Shown one piece after another: positions 27,241 through 36,099 of a stretch of DNA of 64,000 bases. Source of the DNA: an uncultured Flavobacteriaceae bacterium (lineage in GTDB: Bacteria; Bacteroidota; Bacteroidia; Flavobacteriales; Flavobacteriaceae); assembly GCA_943789455.1 (NCBI GenBank), contig CALSUE010000001.1, positions 561,001 through 625,000 of the forward strand, written 5' to 3'. The stretch's first letter is position 1. Each line of letters opens with the position of its first letter. A program made the translations under genes and the position numbers. The notes beneath the pieces were generated by a model, which was given only the letters and a program-made list of their open reading frames with translations, did no database searches and was not told where the DNA came from.

Positions 27241-28403
27241 ACGTGTCCTTTTTTTATTTTTAAAAGCGCTTGTTCAATATCTGCTATTAAATCTTCAGGT
27301 TCTTCGATACCTACTGAAAAACGAATCAATCTATCAGATATTCCTCGTTCTAATCTTTCTTCTTCACTTAACAAGGCGTGGGTAGTTTGGGCAGGACTCA
27401 ATATTGTACTTTCTACTCCTGCTAAACTTAATGAGGGTTTAATAAATTGCAATGAATTCTGAAATTCCATAGCATCGATACCTTCCTTTAATTCAAAAGA
27501 CATCATTGCACCAAAACCATGCATTTGTGAGGCTGCTATAGTGTGTTTTGGATGACTTTTTAAGCCTGGATAATAAACCTTCTTAATCGATAAATTACCC
27601 TCTAAATATTCTGCTAATACTTGTGCATTTTTGGTTTGTTCTTTAACCCTTAAGTTTAAAGTTTTTAAACTTCGTTCTAACATCCAAACAGTAAAGTCAC
27701 TTAAATTTCCTCCTAAATTAATTGCAGTTTCCCAAATTAATTCTATAAATTCTTTAGAAGTTGCTACTGCACCTGCTGAAATATCAGAATGCCCTCCCAT
27801 ATATTTAGTAGCAGAGTGGATCATAATATCTATACCAAAATCTGCAGGAGTTTGATTAATTGGTGAGGCGAATGTGTTATCAATCATGGTAATAATCCCC
27901 TTCCTTTTTGCTAAATCAGCTGTAGCTTTTATATCTGTAATTCCTAGCAAAGGATTTGAGGGGGTTTCTATATAGATAATTTTCGTATTTGGTTTGAGTA
28001 AAGGCTCAAAATCTTCAAACTTATCAGATGCTGTGTAAGAATATTCTATTCCATATTTTTCAAATTCTTTGGCAATAAAATTATAAGTACCACCATAAAT
28101 TACTTGTTGAATTAAAATATGATCTCCTTTTTTTAAAAAAGCTAACAATGTTGTACTAATAGCTGCCATTCCAGAACTAAAAATTAGTGCATCCTCAGTA
28201 TGTTCTAAAGCTGCAATTTTTCTTCGTAAGGCTTCTTGATTAGGAGTATTAAAATAACGAGGATATCGTTTAACATCTACTTGATCAAAAGCATACGAAG
28301 TTGACATATACATTGGTGAAATAGCCCCCTTAAATTGTTCATCTTTTACTTCTCCAACATGAACACAAATAGAGTTAACTCCTAATTTTTTTGAATCTTT
28401 CAT
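27237..28403 (-). CDS. Cystathionine gamma-synthase / gamma-lyase type PLP enzyme
   Basis: A 388-residue PLP enzyme of the Cys/Met metabolism family (fold type I). The PLP Lys is K200 in HSATKYMGGHSD, with D175 in MIDNTFASP binding the pyridine nitrogen, and the phosphate-binding FSSGMAAIS near residue 77. Cystathionine synthase, cystathionine lyase and related gamma- or beta-lyases cannot be separated on sequence alone. The 4-base overlap with bshB1 suggests it supplies or handles cysteine in step with bacillithiol, whose last precursor is cysteine. That link is inference. Confidence 0.9.
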   Translation of the reverse strand: MKDSKKLGVNSICVHVGEVKDEQFKGAISPMYMSTSYAFDQVDVKRYPRYFNTPNQEALRRKIAALEHTEDALIFSSGMAAISTTLLAFLKKGDHILIQQVIYGGTYNFIAKEFEKYGIEYSYTASDKFEDFEPLLKPNTKIIYIETPSNPLLGITDIKATADLAKRKGIITMIDNTFASPINQTPADFGIDIMIHSATKYMGGHSDISAGAVATSKEFIELIWETAINLGGNLSDFTVWMLERSLKTLNLRVKEQTKNAQVLAEYLEGNLSIKKVYYPGLKSHPKHTIAASQMHGFGAMMSFELKEGIDAMEFQNSLQFIKPSLSLAGVESTILSPAQTTHALLSEEERLERGISDRLIRFSVGIEEPEDLIADIEQALLKIKKGHV

Positions 28404-28526
28404 TATATTAAATTATGAGAAACGAATTTACAAAAGAAACCACTAAAAAGAAACATAATTATAAATCGCTTTTCCGAAACTGAAGAAATCAATCATAGCA
28501 ATTAATAATTTCAATATCTTCGCAGC

Positions 28527-29279
28527 ATGATTTCAGTGGTTATTATAGGAAGTGGTAATGTTGCCAGACATTTAATTAAAGCTTTTTTAAAGATTGAGAA
28601 TGTCAATCTAAAACAAGTATATACAAGGAATTCAGAGGATGAAGCCTTGCTAAAAAGTAGTGTTTCAACTACAAATGATTTAGCATTAATAAAAGAAGCA
28701 GATGTAACAATTATAGCTGTAAGCGATGATGCCATAGCAAATATTTCATACAATCTAAAAAACGCTCTCGTAGTTCATACTTCAGGAAGTGTGGAAATGA
28801 AAGCTTTAAAAAATGAAAAAAATAAAGGTGTATTTTATCTATTACAATCTTTTTCAAAAGAAAAAGAAATAAATTTTTCAACTATTCCCATTTGTTTGGA
28901 GGCGGAAAATAAAAGCGACCTTACCAAACTAGAAAAATTAGCTTCTTTATTGCAGGGCAATATTTATCATCTTTCTTCTCTTCAAAGAAAAAAAATTCAT
29001 GTTGCTGCTGTTTTTGTGAATAATTTCACAAATCATATGTACACAATTGCACATAATATTTGTGAAGAACATAATGTTCCGTTTAATATTTTACAGCCAT
29101 TGATTGAGGAAACATCTCAAAAAATTAAAAACTTAACTCCCAAAGAAGCGCAAACGGGTCCAGCAAAAAGAAATGACATGGAAACAATAAAAAATCATCT
29201 AAATTTGTTATCAAAGTCACAACAAGAACTTTATTTAAAAATTACACAATCTATTCAAAATCATGGAAAAGAGCTATAA
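28527..29279 (+). CDS. DUF2520 Rossmann-fold dehydrogenase-like protein
   Basis: A 250-residue protein with an N-terminal NAD(P)-binding Rossmann domain (ISVVIIGSGNVARHLIKAF, residues 2-20) and a C-terminal helical DUF2520 domain (HVAAVFVNNFTNHMYTIAH, near residue 155, and TGPAKRNDMETI near 212). It resembles the ketopantoate/F420-dependent oxidoreductase group, but the substrate is unknown. It overlaps the KdsC-type phosphatase gene by 17 bases, so the two are translated together. Confidence 0.88.
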   Translation: MISVVIIGSGNVARHLIKAFLKIENVNLKQVYTRNSEDEALLKSSVSTTNDLALIKEADVTIIAVSDDAIANISYNLKNALVVHTSGSVEMKALKNEKNKGVFYLLQSFSKEKEINFSTIPICLEAENKSDLTKLEKLASLLQGNIYHLSSLQRKKIHVAAVFVNNFTNHMYTIAHNICEEHNVPFNILQPLIEETSQKIKNLTPKEAQTGPAKRNDMETIKNHLNLLSKSQQELYLKITQSIQNHGKEL

Positions 29280-29790
29280 ACAATACTTATCTCAAATAAA
29301 CACGCTAATTTTTGATGTTGATGGAGTGTTAACTAATGGAATTGTAACTGTATTTCCAAATGGTGAATTAATTCGACAGATGAATATTAAAGATGGTTAT
29401 GCACTTCGTGCAGCTGTTAAAGCTGGTTTAAGAATTTGTATCATCACAGGAGGAAAACATGAGGGGGTGAAAATTAGATTACAAAATTTAGGTATTAAGG
29501 ATGTGTATATGGGTGCACATAATAAAATTGAACAGTACAATGAATTTATTGAGATGTATAATTTACAATCAGAGCGCATTTTGTACATGGGTGATGATGT
29601 ACCAGATTATCCAATCATGAAAATTGTTGGCTTAGCATGCTGCCCTAACGATGCTGCAATTGAGATTCAACACATATCAAAATATATTTCTGATAAAAAT
29701 GGTGGGGAAGGATGTGTACGAGACATTATTGAACAAGTCCTTCGAGTACAAGGAAAATGGGATTCAAATTTTGATGCTACCTATGATTAA
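29263..29790 (+). CDS. KdsC-type HAD phosphatase (3-deoxy-D-manno-octulosonate 8-phosphate phosphatase family)
   Basis: A 175-residue HAD-IIIA hydrolase without a cap domain, the KdsC type that dephosphorylates Kdo-8-phosphate for lipopolysaccharide synthesis. Motif I is FDVDGVLTNG with Asp18 and Asp20, motif II is the Thr in CIITGGKH, and motif III/IV is GDDVPDYPIM. In this phylum related phosphatases may also act on other nonulosonate phosphates, so the substrate is probable, not certain. It overlaps the DUF2520 gene. No kdsA, kdsB or kdsD lies nearby. Confidence 0.88.
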   Translation: MEKSYKQYLSQINTLIFDVDGVLTNGIVTVFPNGELIRQMNIKDGYALRAAVKAGLRICIITGGKHEGVKIRLQNLGIKDVYMGAHNKIEQYNEFIEMYNLQSERILYMGDDVPDYPIMKIVGLACCPNDAAIEIQHISKYISDKNGGEGCVRDIIEQVLRVQGKWDSNFDATYD

Positions 29791-29829
29791 ATAAAATTAT
29801 ATTTTTAATTATTACATTCTCTATAGATT

Positions 29830-30261
29830 ATGAAAAAAAAATTAGTTCTTATTTTTAGTGTTTTTGTTACAATATCAGGTTTTTCACAAACTATTTTTGG
29901 CAATTGGAATTCTTATGATGAAGAAACAAATAAAATTGAATCTGTTATAGAGGTTTATGAGAAAGATTCAAAAGCCTTCGCAAAAATAATATCAATTAGT
30001 GATTCTAATAGAAGTGCAGCAACCTGTGTTGAATGTAGTGGAAAAAGAAAAAATGCAGCAATTTTAGGTATGAATATTTTAACAGGTTTAACAAAAGATG
30101 GCAATGAGTGGTCTGGAGGAAAAATTTTAGACCCAAAAAATGGAAAAGAATATAAGTGTTACCTTCAATTATTAGATCATAATACTTTAAAACTAAGAGG
30201 TTATATTGGTATTTCTATGTTTGGAAGAACTGCAATTTGGAAAAGAGCAAAGAAAAATTAG
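29830..30261 (+). CDS. DUF2147 exported protein
   Basis: A 143-residue protein with a signal peptide (to about residue 19, ISGFSQT) and one DUF2147 domain: GNWNSYDEETNK, the CVECSGKRKN pair of Cys, WSGGKILDPKNGKEYKC and a closing GYIGISMFGRTAIWKR. These small beta-barrel-like proteins are thought to be periplasmic; their role is unknown. It follows the KdsC-type gene by 39 bases and may share its transcript. Confidence 0.88.
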   Translation: MKKKLVLIFSVFVTISGFSQTIFGNWNSYDEETNKIESVIEVYEKDSKAFAKIISISDSNRSAATCVECSGKRKNAAILGMNILTGLTKDGNEWSGGKILDPKNGKEYKCYLQLLDHNTLKLRGYIGISMFGRTAIWKRAKKN

Positions 30262-30325
30262 ATTTCCTTAGTATACTGTTATATTTTTCAAGTTGAAAAT
30301 ATGAGCTTTTATTAATTGATGTAGA

Positions 30326-30967
30326 TTACACTTTCTTCTGAAGCATGGGAACAAAAGCAAAATCTCCTAGCTCTTTTTTTTCAAATTCTTTAGGCGTTTT
30401 TCTGTAAAACATTGTCATAATTTGTTTTTTTTCGCCTACTGGTATTAACAACATCCCTCCCACTTTTAATTGAGCTAATAATGGTTTAGGAACAAAAGGT
30501 GCGCCTGCAGTTACAATAATTTTATCAAAAGGCGCTTTTTCTTTAAAACCTTTATATCCATCTCCAAAAATAAACTTCTTTGGTTTATAGCCCAATTTCG
30601 GTAAAAACAACGAAGTCTTTTTGAACAACTCATGTTGGCGCTCTATGGTATAAACTTCAGCTCCTAACTCAATTAAAACAGCAGTTTGATACCCTGAACC
30701 AGTTCCTATTTCCAAGACAACATCTCCTCGATTAACTGCTAGAGTTTGAGATTGAAAAGCAACAGTATAAGGCTGAGAAATGGTTTGCTCTGCAGCAATC
30801 GGGAATGCTTTATCTTGGTATGCATGGTCTGAAAAAGAGGAGTCAATGAACAAATGTCTGGGAATTAGTTTTATTGCAGTTAATACCTTTTCATTTGTAA
30901 TTCCTTTCTTTTTTAGGATGCTAGCCAACTGATTTCTTAGGCCTTGGTGTTTAGAAGTGTCTTTCAA
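30326..30967 (-). CDS. pcm: Protein-L-isoaspartate O-methyltransferase
   Basis: Pcm methylates isoaspartyl residues of aged proteins with S-adenosylmethionine to start their repair. The 213-residue product has the conserved AFPIAAEQTISQPYTVA region (near 55) and SAM motif I VVLEIGTGSGYQTAVL (near 80), followed by IIVTAGAPFVP. The length is standard. It is monocistronic and divergent from the Gfo/Idh oxidoreductase gene. Confidence 0.94.
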   Translation of the reverse strand: MKDTSKHQGLRNQLASILKKKGITNEKVLTAIKLIPRHLFIDSSFSDHAYQDKAFPIAAEQTISQPYTVAFQSQTLAVNRGDVVLEIGTGSGYQTAVLIELGAEVYTIERQHELFKKTSLFLPKLGYKPKKFIFGDGYKGFKEKAPFDKIIVTAGAPFVPKPLLAQLKVGGMLLIPVGEKKQIMTMFYRKTPKEFEKKELGDFAFVPMLQKKV

Positions 30968-31003
30968 TTTATAACTTTAAATAGAAGTCTAAAAGTAGAA
31001 TAA

Positions 31004-31036
31004 TTGATTTAAAATTCCTATAAAATTGTATCTTTG
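31004..31036 (+). promoter_or_regulatory. Promoter of the Gfo/Idh oxidoreductase gene
   Basis: TTG at 31004-31006, 22 bases, then TATCTTTG at 31029-31036, matching the Bacteroidota consensus with a long spacer. It lies 38 bases before the ATG, in the divergent gap with pcm. Confidence 0.5.
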
Positions 31037-31074
31037 TTATAGTTTAAATACATCATCAAAAAAATCAAATTTTT

Positions 31075-32034
31075 ATGCTAAAAGCAGGAGTATTAGGTGC
31101 AGGTCATTTAGGGAAGATTCACCTGAAATTACTACAACAATCTAAGAAATACGATTTGATAGGTTTTTACGACCCCTCAAAAGAAAATGCTCAGAAAGTA
31201 TCTGAAGCGTTTGGATATCGCGCTTTTAGCAGTATTGAAGATTTAATAAAAGAAGTTGATGTTGTAGATATTGTAACCCCAACGCTTTCTCATTTTGATT
31301 GTGCCAAACAGGCTATAGAAAAAGGTTGTCATATTTTTATTGAAAAACCAATCACAAAGACAGTCATAGAAGCAGAAGCAATTAGAACCCTTGCTAGTCA
31401 AAAGCATGTATTGGGTCAGGTTGGACACGTAGAACGTTTTAATCCAGCTTTTATCGCTGCAAAAGATATGATTATTAGTCCTATGTTCATAGAATGTCAT
31501 CGTTTAGCTGAATTTAATCCAAGAGGGACAGATGTTCCAGTTGTGTTAGACTTAATGATACATGATATTGATATTATTTTAAGTGTAGTTGATTCACCTG
31601 TTAAGAATGTTCATGCTAGCGGCGTTTCTGTTATTTCTGAAACTCCGGATATAGCAAATGCCAGAATAGAATTTGAAAACGGATGTGTAGCCAACTTAAC
31701 AGCGAGTAGAATATCTATGAAAAATATGAGGAAATCTCGATTTTTTCAAAAAGACGCTTATATTTCTGTTGATTTCTTAGAAAAAAAATCTGAAATTGTA
31801 AGAATGAAAGATGTACCTGATCAACCTGATGAATTTGCTATGATTCTTCAAAACGCTGAAGGAGTGAAAAAACAAATATATTTTGATAACCCTGAAGTTA
31901 CTCCTAACAATGCCATCTTAGATGAATTGGAATCTTTTGCTAATGCTATTGAAAATAACACAAAACCTGTTGTATCTTTAAGACAGGGTACAAACGCCTT
32001 AAGAGTAGCACAGCAGATTATTGATTGTTTTTAG
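31075..32034 (+). CDS. Gfo/Idh/MocA family oxidoreductase
   Basis: A 319-residue NAD(P)-dependent oxidoreductase. The Rossmann motif AGVLGAGHLGKIHLKLL (residues 4-20) is followed by EKPITKT (near 95), the signature that holds the catalytic Lys, and a C-terminal alpha/beta domain with DLMIHDIDI. Members act on sugars, inositol or related compounds; the substrate is not evident here. It lies about 100 bases before the hydroxybutyryl-CoA dehydrogenase gene. Confidence 0.9.
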   Translation: MLKAGVLGAGHLGKIHLKLLQQSKKYDLIGFYDPSKENAQKVSEAFGYRAFSSIEDLIKEVDVVDIVTPTLSHFDCAKQAIEKGCHIFIEKPITKTVIEAEAIRTLASQKHVLGQVGHVERFNPAFIAAKDMIISPMFIECHRLAEFNPRGTDVPVVLDLMIHDIDIILSVVDSPVKNVHASGVSVISETPDIANARIEFENGCVANLTASRISMKNMRKSRFFQKDAYISVDFLEKKSEIVRMKDVPDQPDEFAMILQNAEGVKKQIYFDNPEVTPNNAILDELESFANAIENNTKPVVSLRQGTNALRVAQQIIDCF

Positions 32035-32132
32035 ATAATATTTGTACTTAAATACTTAATTAACATAAGGAATTTCCTCAAAAGTCTTTACCAATAGAAA
32101 ATAAAAAAATTAATTCATAAAATACTAGACAC

Positions 32133-33020
32133 ATGAAAAATATAGCAGTAATTGGAGCAGGTACTATGGGTAATGGAATTGCGCATACCTTTGCTCAATT
32201 TAATTTTAATGTACAATTGATTGATGTTTCTCAAAAGGCTCTAGATAAAAGTATTGCTGTAATATCTAAAAATCTTGATAGAATGGTTATTAAGGAAAAA
32301 ATAACTACAGCTGATAAAGATAGAACTTTAACAAATATTACGACATACACTTCAATTAAGGAAGGAACTCAATATGCTAGCTTGGTTATTGAAGCTGCAA
32401 CTGAAAATTTAGATCTAAAATTAAAAATATTTAAAGAATTAGATGAAGTCTGTCCGGATGACACCATTTTAGCAACGAACACTTCTTCAATATCCATAAC
32501 ACAAATTGCAGGGATAACTTCTAGACCAGATAAAGTTATCGGTATGCATTTTATGAATCCAGTACCCCTAATGAAATTAGTTGAAATCATTAGAGGTTAT
32601 AACACCTCTGATGAAGTTTCAAAATTTATAGTTGACCTATCTAAGAAAGTGAATAAGATTCCTGTAGAAGTAAACGACTACCCTGGATTTGTAGCCAATA
32701 GAATATTACTTCCTATGATTAACGAGTCTATTGAAACTCTTTACAACGGAGTTGCTGGAGTAACAGCAATTGATACTGTTATGAAATTGGGTATGGCTCA
32801 TCCAATGGGGCCTTTACAATTAGCTGATTTTATAGGTTTAGACGTTTGTTTGTCTATTTTAGAGGTAATGTATAATGGTTTTAAAAATCCAAAATATGCA
32901 CCTTGTCCACTATTGGTAAATATGGTAAGTGCTGGAAAATTAGGCGTGAAATCTGGAGAGGGTTTTTATGATTATTCTGAGAGTAGAAAAGCTGAAAAAA
33001 TAGCCAAGCAGTTTGAATAG
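32133..33020 (+). CDS. 3-hydroxybutyryl-CoA dehydrogenase
   Basis: A 295-residue 3-hydroxyacyl-CoA dehydrogenase that interconverts 3-hydroxybutyryl-CoA and acetoacetyl-CoA with NAD(P). The Rossmann motif VIGAGTMGNGIAHTFAQF is at residues 5-22, the catalytic His is in GMHFMNPVPLMKLVEI, and the C-terminal domain has DYPGFVANRILLPMINE. The stand-alone length, without an enoyl-CoA hydratase fusion, fits Hbd/PaaH types. The next gene starts inside its last codons. Confidence 0.93.
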   Translation: MKNIAVIGAGTMGNGIAHTFAQFNFNVQLIDVSQKALDKSIAVISKNLDRMVIKEKITTADKDRTLTNITTYTSIKEGTQYASLVIEAATENLDLKLKIFKELDEVCPDDTILATNTSSISITQIAGITSRPDKVIGMHFMNPVPLMKLVEIIRGYNTSDEVSKFIVDLSKKVNKIPVEVNDYPGFVANRILLPMINESIETLYNGVAGVTAIDTVMKLGMAHPMGPLQLADFIGLDVCLSILEVMYNGFKNPKYAPCPLLVNMVSAGKLGVKSGEGFYDYSESRKAEKIAKQFE

Positions 33021-33645
33021 ATCAATTTTTATTATTTTATTATTTTTTTATTCTTTGGTTAATGCTCAAGAAAAAAAAATAAAACCCTCAGTTAAGAAAA
33101 TTGGATTTCTATATAGTAGTGCTAAACAAAATAATATTTTGTTTTTTGATAAAGATTATGACTACAAGACGAACGTCTATAAATTTCAGTTATTTTATGT
33201 ATTAAGAAAAGGGAAGAACTGGGATATAAACCTTATGGTACAACCACAGTATCAAAGGGCACAACATCAATTACTTAATGAACAATTTGTTACTCCTGAC
33301 GAAGAAAATTTTGAGTATCTACGTGAGAAATTTACTCAAAAAAAAGACATCTCATTATATGCTTTTGAATTAGGATTTCAATTAAGAAAATCTTTAATTA
33401 AAAACATTGCCTTCGAGGCTACTTTAGGTTTGGGAGCAGGCTACATAAGCTTAGAGTCTGAACGATTGGCTAAGGGCTTTACATTCATTGAAAACGTATC
33501 TTTAGGTCTTGCTCATACAAGAAATTCATCAGAAGTTTTTGTAGCAACTACAGTTGGTCATGTTTCCAACTTTAATATACAAAAACCTAATAGTGGGTAT
33601 AACATACTTGGGTTTGAATTGGGGTATAGGATTTTTATCAAATAA
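33013..33645 (+). CDS. PagL-like acyloxyacyl hydrolase (lipid A deacylase family)
   Basis: A 210-residue outer-membrane barrel. It uses a TTG start at 33013, overlapping the preceding gene by 8 bases, which keeps the signal peptide (MNRSIFIILLFFYSLVNAQ). Near the C-terminus GHVSNFN gives His183, Ser185 and Asn186, the PagL H-x-S-N catalytic motif, followed by SGYNILGFELGY. PagL removes the 3-O acyl chain of lipid A. The family call is good; the actual lipid substrate is inferred. Confidence 0.8.
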   Translation: MNRSIFIILLFFYSLVNAQEKKIKPSVKKIGFLYSSAKQNNILFFDKDYDYKTNVYKFQLFYVLRKGKNWDINLMVQPQYQRAQHQLLNEQFVTPDEENFEYLREKFTQKKDISLYAFELGFQLRKSLIKNIAFEATLGLGAGYISLESERLAKGFTFIENVSLGLAHTRNSSEVFVATTVGHVSNFNIQKPNSGYNILGFELGYRIFIK

Positions 33646-33672
33646 AAAAAGGGATTTATTAATAAATCCCTT
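33644..33672 (-). terminator. Terminator between the PagL-like gene and the efflux operon
   Basis: A perfect 20-base palindrome GGGATTTATTAATAAATCCC (33651-33670) with A7 on its left side. It makes a hairpin followed by T7 on the minus strand, 24 bases past the adaptor gene's stop, and may weakly end the plus-strand gene too. Confidence 0.82.
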
Positions 33673-33696
33673 ATTATGTAACCTCAATTATATCAA

Positions 33697-34818
33697 TTAA
33701 TCTCTTCTTGGATCATCATCCGCTTCGTAATCTTTATTGGCTTTATTCCATATTTTCAACTCATCAGTAGTATTAATTCCAGATTTTACCATAATATTAA
33801 CCCCATCTGAAATCCCTAACTCTAACTCTCTTTTTTCAAACTCATTCTCACCAATTTTAACCTCTACATAAGGTTTTTCAGTTTTTTTATCAAAACGAAG
33901 TAAAGCCTCTTTTATGGATAATACACTATCTTGTTTTTCAAGAACAATATCAGCATTTGCACTGTAGTTTGCTCTAACAAAATAATTATCATCTAGAGTT
34001 ATATTTGCTTTAATTTTAAATTGAACAGCTCCACCCTCTTCAGTTCCTTTTGGAGCAATGAAATTTAATTTAGCTGGAAATTTTTTCTCCTCTATGGCTC
34101 CTAATGATATTTCTATATCTGTGCCTTTAACTAATCGACTAACTTCTGATTCATCAACTTTACCTTCAAAAATCATTTTACTCATATCTGCTATTGAGGC
34201 AATGGTAGTTCCAGCATTAAAATTATTACTTTGAATTACTTGATCTCCTTCTTTTACAGGAATCTCTAATACTGTACCAGATATTTGGGCTCTAATATCA
34301 GTATTGGCTAAGCCAACACCAGAGGAACCACTTTTAATGATTTTGTAATCATTTTGAGCGTTCACCAAATCTTGTTTTGCTTGTTCGAAAGACAACTCAA
34401 CTTGCTCAAATGCTGATGCTGCTAACACCCCTTTATCATACAACTTCTTATTTCGGTCAAAAGAAATTTTTAAATTTTTAACTCTTAATTTAATATTATC
34501 AACCCTTCCTTTTGCACTTATCAAAGATTGTTCATTAGGAACAACCCTTACAGTTGCAATTAAGTCTCCTTTTTTTACTTTTGCACCCTCGAGTAAGATT
34601 ATTTTATCTATAATCCCAGTAATCTGTGGTTTAATTTCAATTTCTTCAAGAGGAATCACTTTTCCGGTAGCAACTGTCTTTTTTACTATAGTAGCTTTAA
34701 AAGCTTTTTCAGTATCAAAAGTTTTTATGTTTTTTTTATTTTTACTCCCTAACCATAGAAGAACTCCTGCAAATGTTATGAAAACTATTACTAATATAAT
34801 TTTTGCTCTTTTACTCAT
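33697..34818 (-). CDS. Periplasmic adaptor subunit of a MacAB-type efflux system
   Basis: A 373-residue HlyD/MacA-type membrane-fusion protein. An N-terminal membrane helix (about 5-23) is followed by the half-lipoyl motif EEIEIKPQITGIIDKIILLEGAKVKKG written across residues 58-85, a coiled coil with the A-x-A-S-A-F-E-Q-type hairpin, and a returning lipoyl half (AQISGTVLEIPVKEGD). It would link the inner-membrane permeases to an outer-membrane channel. It is the last gene of a four-gene minus-strand operon. No TolC-like gene is present. Confidence 0.9.
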   Translation of the reverse strand: MSKRAKIILVIVFITFAGVLLWLGSKNKKNIKTFDTEKAFKATIVKKTVATGKVIPLEEIEIKPQITGIIDKIILLEGAKVKKGDLIATVRVVPNEQSLISAKGRVDNIKLRVKNLKISFDRNKKLYDKGVLAASAFEQVELSFEQAKQDLVNAQNDYKIIKSGSSGVGLANTDIRAQISGTVLEIPVKEGDQVIQSNNFNAGTTIASIADMSKMIFEGKVDESEVSRLVKGTDIEISLGAIEEKKFPAKLNFIAPKGTEEGGAVQFKIKANITLDDNYFVRANYSANADIVLEKQDSVLSIKEALLRFDKKTEKPYVEVKIGENEFEKRELELGISDGVNIMVKSGINTTDELKIWNKANKDYEADDDPRRD

Positions 34819-34859
34819 TTTATTTGTGTATAAACTTTGATTAATATATTATTTTATTT

Positions 34860-36098
34860 TTATTCATCTCTTAGGGCATCTATTGGTTTTACCAGTGTAG
34901 CCATGTAAGCGGGTATTAAGCCAATTAAAGTTCCAAGCACTATTAGGATTAAAAATGCAAATAATATAATTGGAATATTAACTGTTGGATTTACTAAAGT
35001 AGGATCTGGGCCAGAACCTAAAAAATAATCTAATAAAAACAATACGAAACCTCCAAAAATAATACCTAGCATCCCTGCAACAGTTGTTAAAAATACTGAC
35101 TCAAGAACTACTTGTCTTCTTATTTCTATTGGAGTTGCTCCAATTGCACGCCTAATTCCTATTTCTTTGGTACGCTCTTTAACTGTAATTAAGAGAATAT
35201 TTCCAATAGCAAATACCCCAGCGATAAGAGTAGCGATACCAACAAACCAAGTCAAAAACTGCATACCTGTTAAAAATCCTGTAACTTTTCCAATTTCAAC
35301 TGCTAAATTAGCACTACCAAAAGCTTTTTTATCTTCTGGATCTACTTTATGAATATTTTTTAAAGTTAATAGTAAATCTTTCTCCATTTGTAAAATATCA
35401 ACTCCTTCATTTGCAGTAATCATCATCCAACTAATTCTATTTGCTCTATTAAATACCTGTTGAAAAGTTGTAAAGGGTATGTATGCGGCTGAACCATCAA
35501 AAGAAATGTTGCCGTTTTTGTAAACCCCAATAACTTTGTAAGAAATATTTCCAATATTTACCATTTCTCCAACTGGGTCCTCATTTTTATCAAATAATTG
35601 TTCGTATATCTCCAATTCAATAACACAAACTTTAGCTTTTAACTTTATATCATTTTCATTTAAAAAACGCCCATAAACTAAATCCTTTTTTTGAACTTTG
35701 TCTAAAACGGGTAAATCTCCTGAAATATTAAAATTCCCTGTTTTAAAACCTCTAGTTATTGCACTATTTGATTGACTTCTAGGAGCAATAAATTTAATTT
35801 CTTTGTATTCTCTTTTTAAAATCTCAACATCATTTGTTGTTAAACGAAGTCTTCTGCCTTTTTGAAAACCTTTGAAAGGAAGTTCGGTTCTTTGAGACCA
35901 AACAAATACACTATTCGTAGCAAAATCTCCAAAAATATTTTTAAAATTATTTTCTAAACCTCGGGAAGCTCCTAATAGAGTTACTAACAAGAAGATTCCC
36001 CATAAAACACCAATGATAGTTATTACTGTTCTCGTTTTATTTTTACGGATTCCTCCATAAATTTCTTGCCAAGTATCTGAATCAAATATAAATTTCAT
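34860..36098 (-). CDS. MacB-type ABC transporter permease (second of two)
   Basis: A 412-residue permease with the MacB layout: a first membrane helix (IITIIGVLWGIFLLVTLLGA, about 24-43), a large periplasmic MacB_PCD domain (about 60-270), then three helices with the FtsX motif VKERTKEIGIRRAIGA near residue 310. It is 37% or so alike by eye to its upstream neighbour, so it may form a heterodimer with it. One base separates the two genes. The substrate is unknown. Confidence 0.91.
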   Translation of the reverse strand: MKFIFDSDTWQEIYGGIRKNKTRTVITIIGVLWGIFLLVTLLGASRGLENNFKNIFGDFATNSVFVWSQRTELPFKGFQKGRRLRLTTNDVEILKREYKEIKFIAPRSQSNSAITRGFKTGNFNISGDLPVLDKVQKKDLVYGRFLNENDIKLKAKVCVIELEIYEQLFDKNEDPVGEMVNIGNISYKVIGVYKNGNISFDGSAAYIPFTTFQQVFNRANRISWMMITANEGVDILQMEKDLLLTLKNIHKVDPEDKKAFGSANLAVEIGKVTGFLTGMQFLTWFVGIATLIAGVFAIGNILLITVKERTKEIGIRRAIGATPIEIRRQVVLESVFLTTVAGMLGIIFGGFVLFLLDYFLGSGPDPTLVNPTVNIPIILFAFLILIVLGTLIGLIPAYMATLVKPIDALRDE

Positions 36099-36099
36099 A

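Noticed and set aside
33651..33670. 20-base perfect palindrome as a possible operator
   Set aside because: It lies between two convergent gene ends next to an A7/T7 run and is better explained as a terminator.
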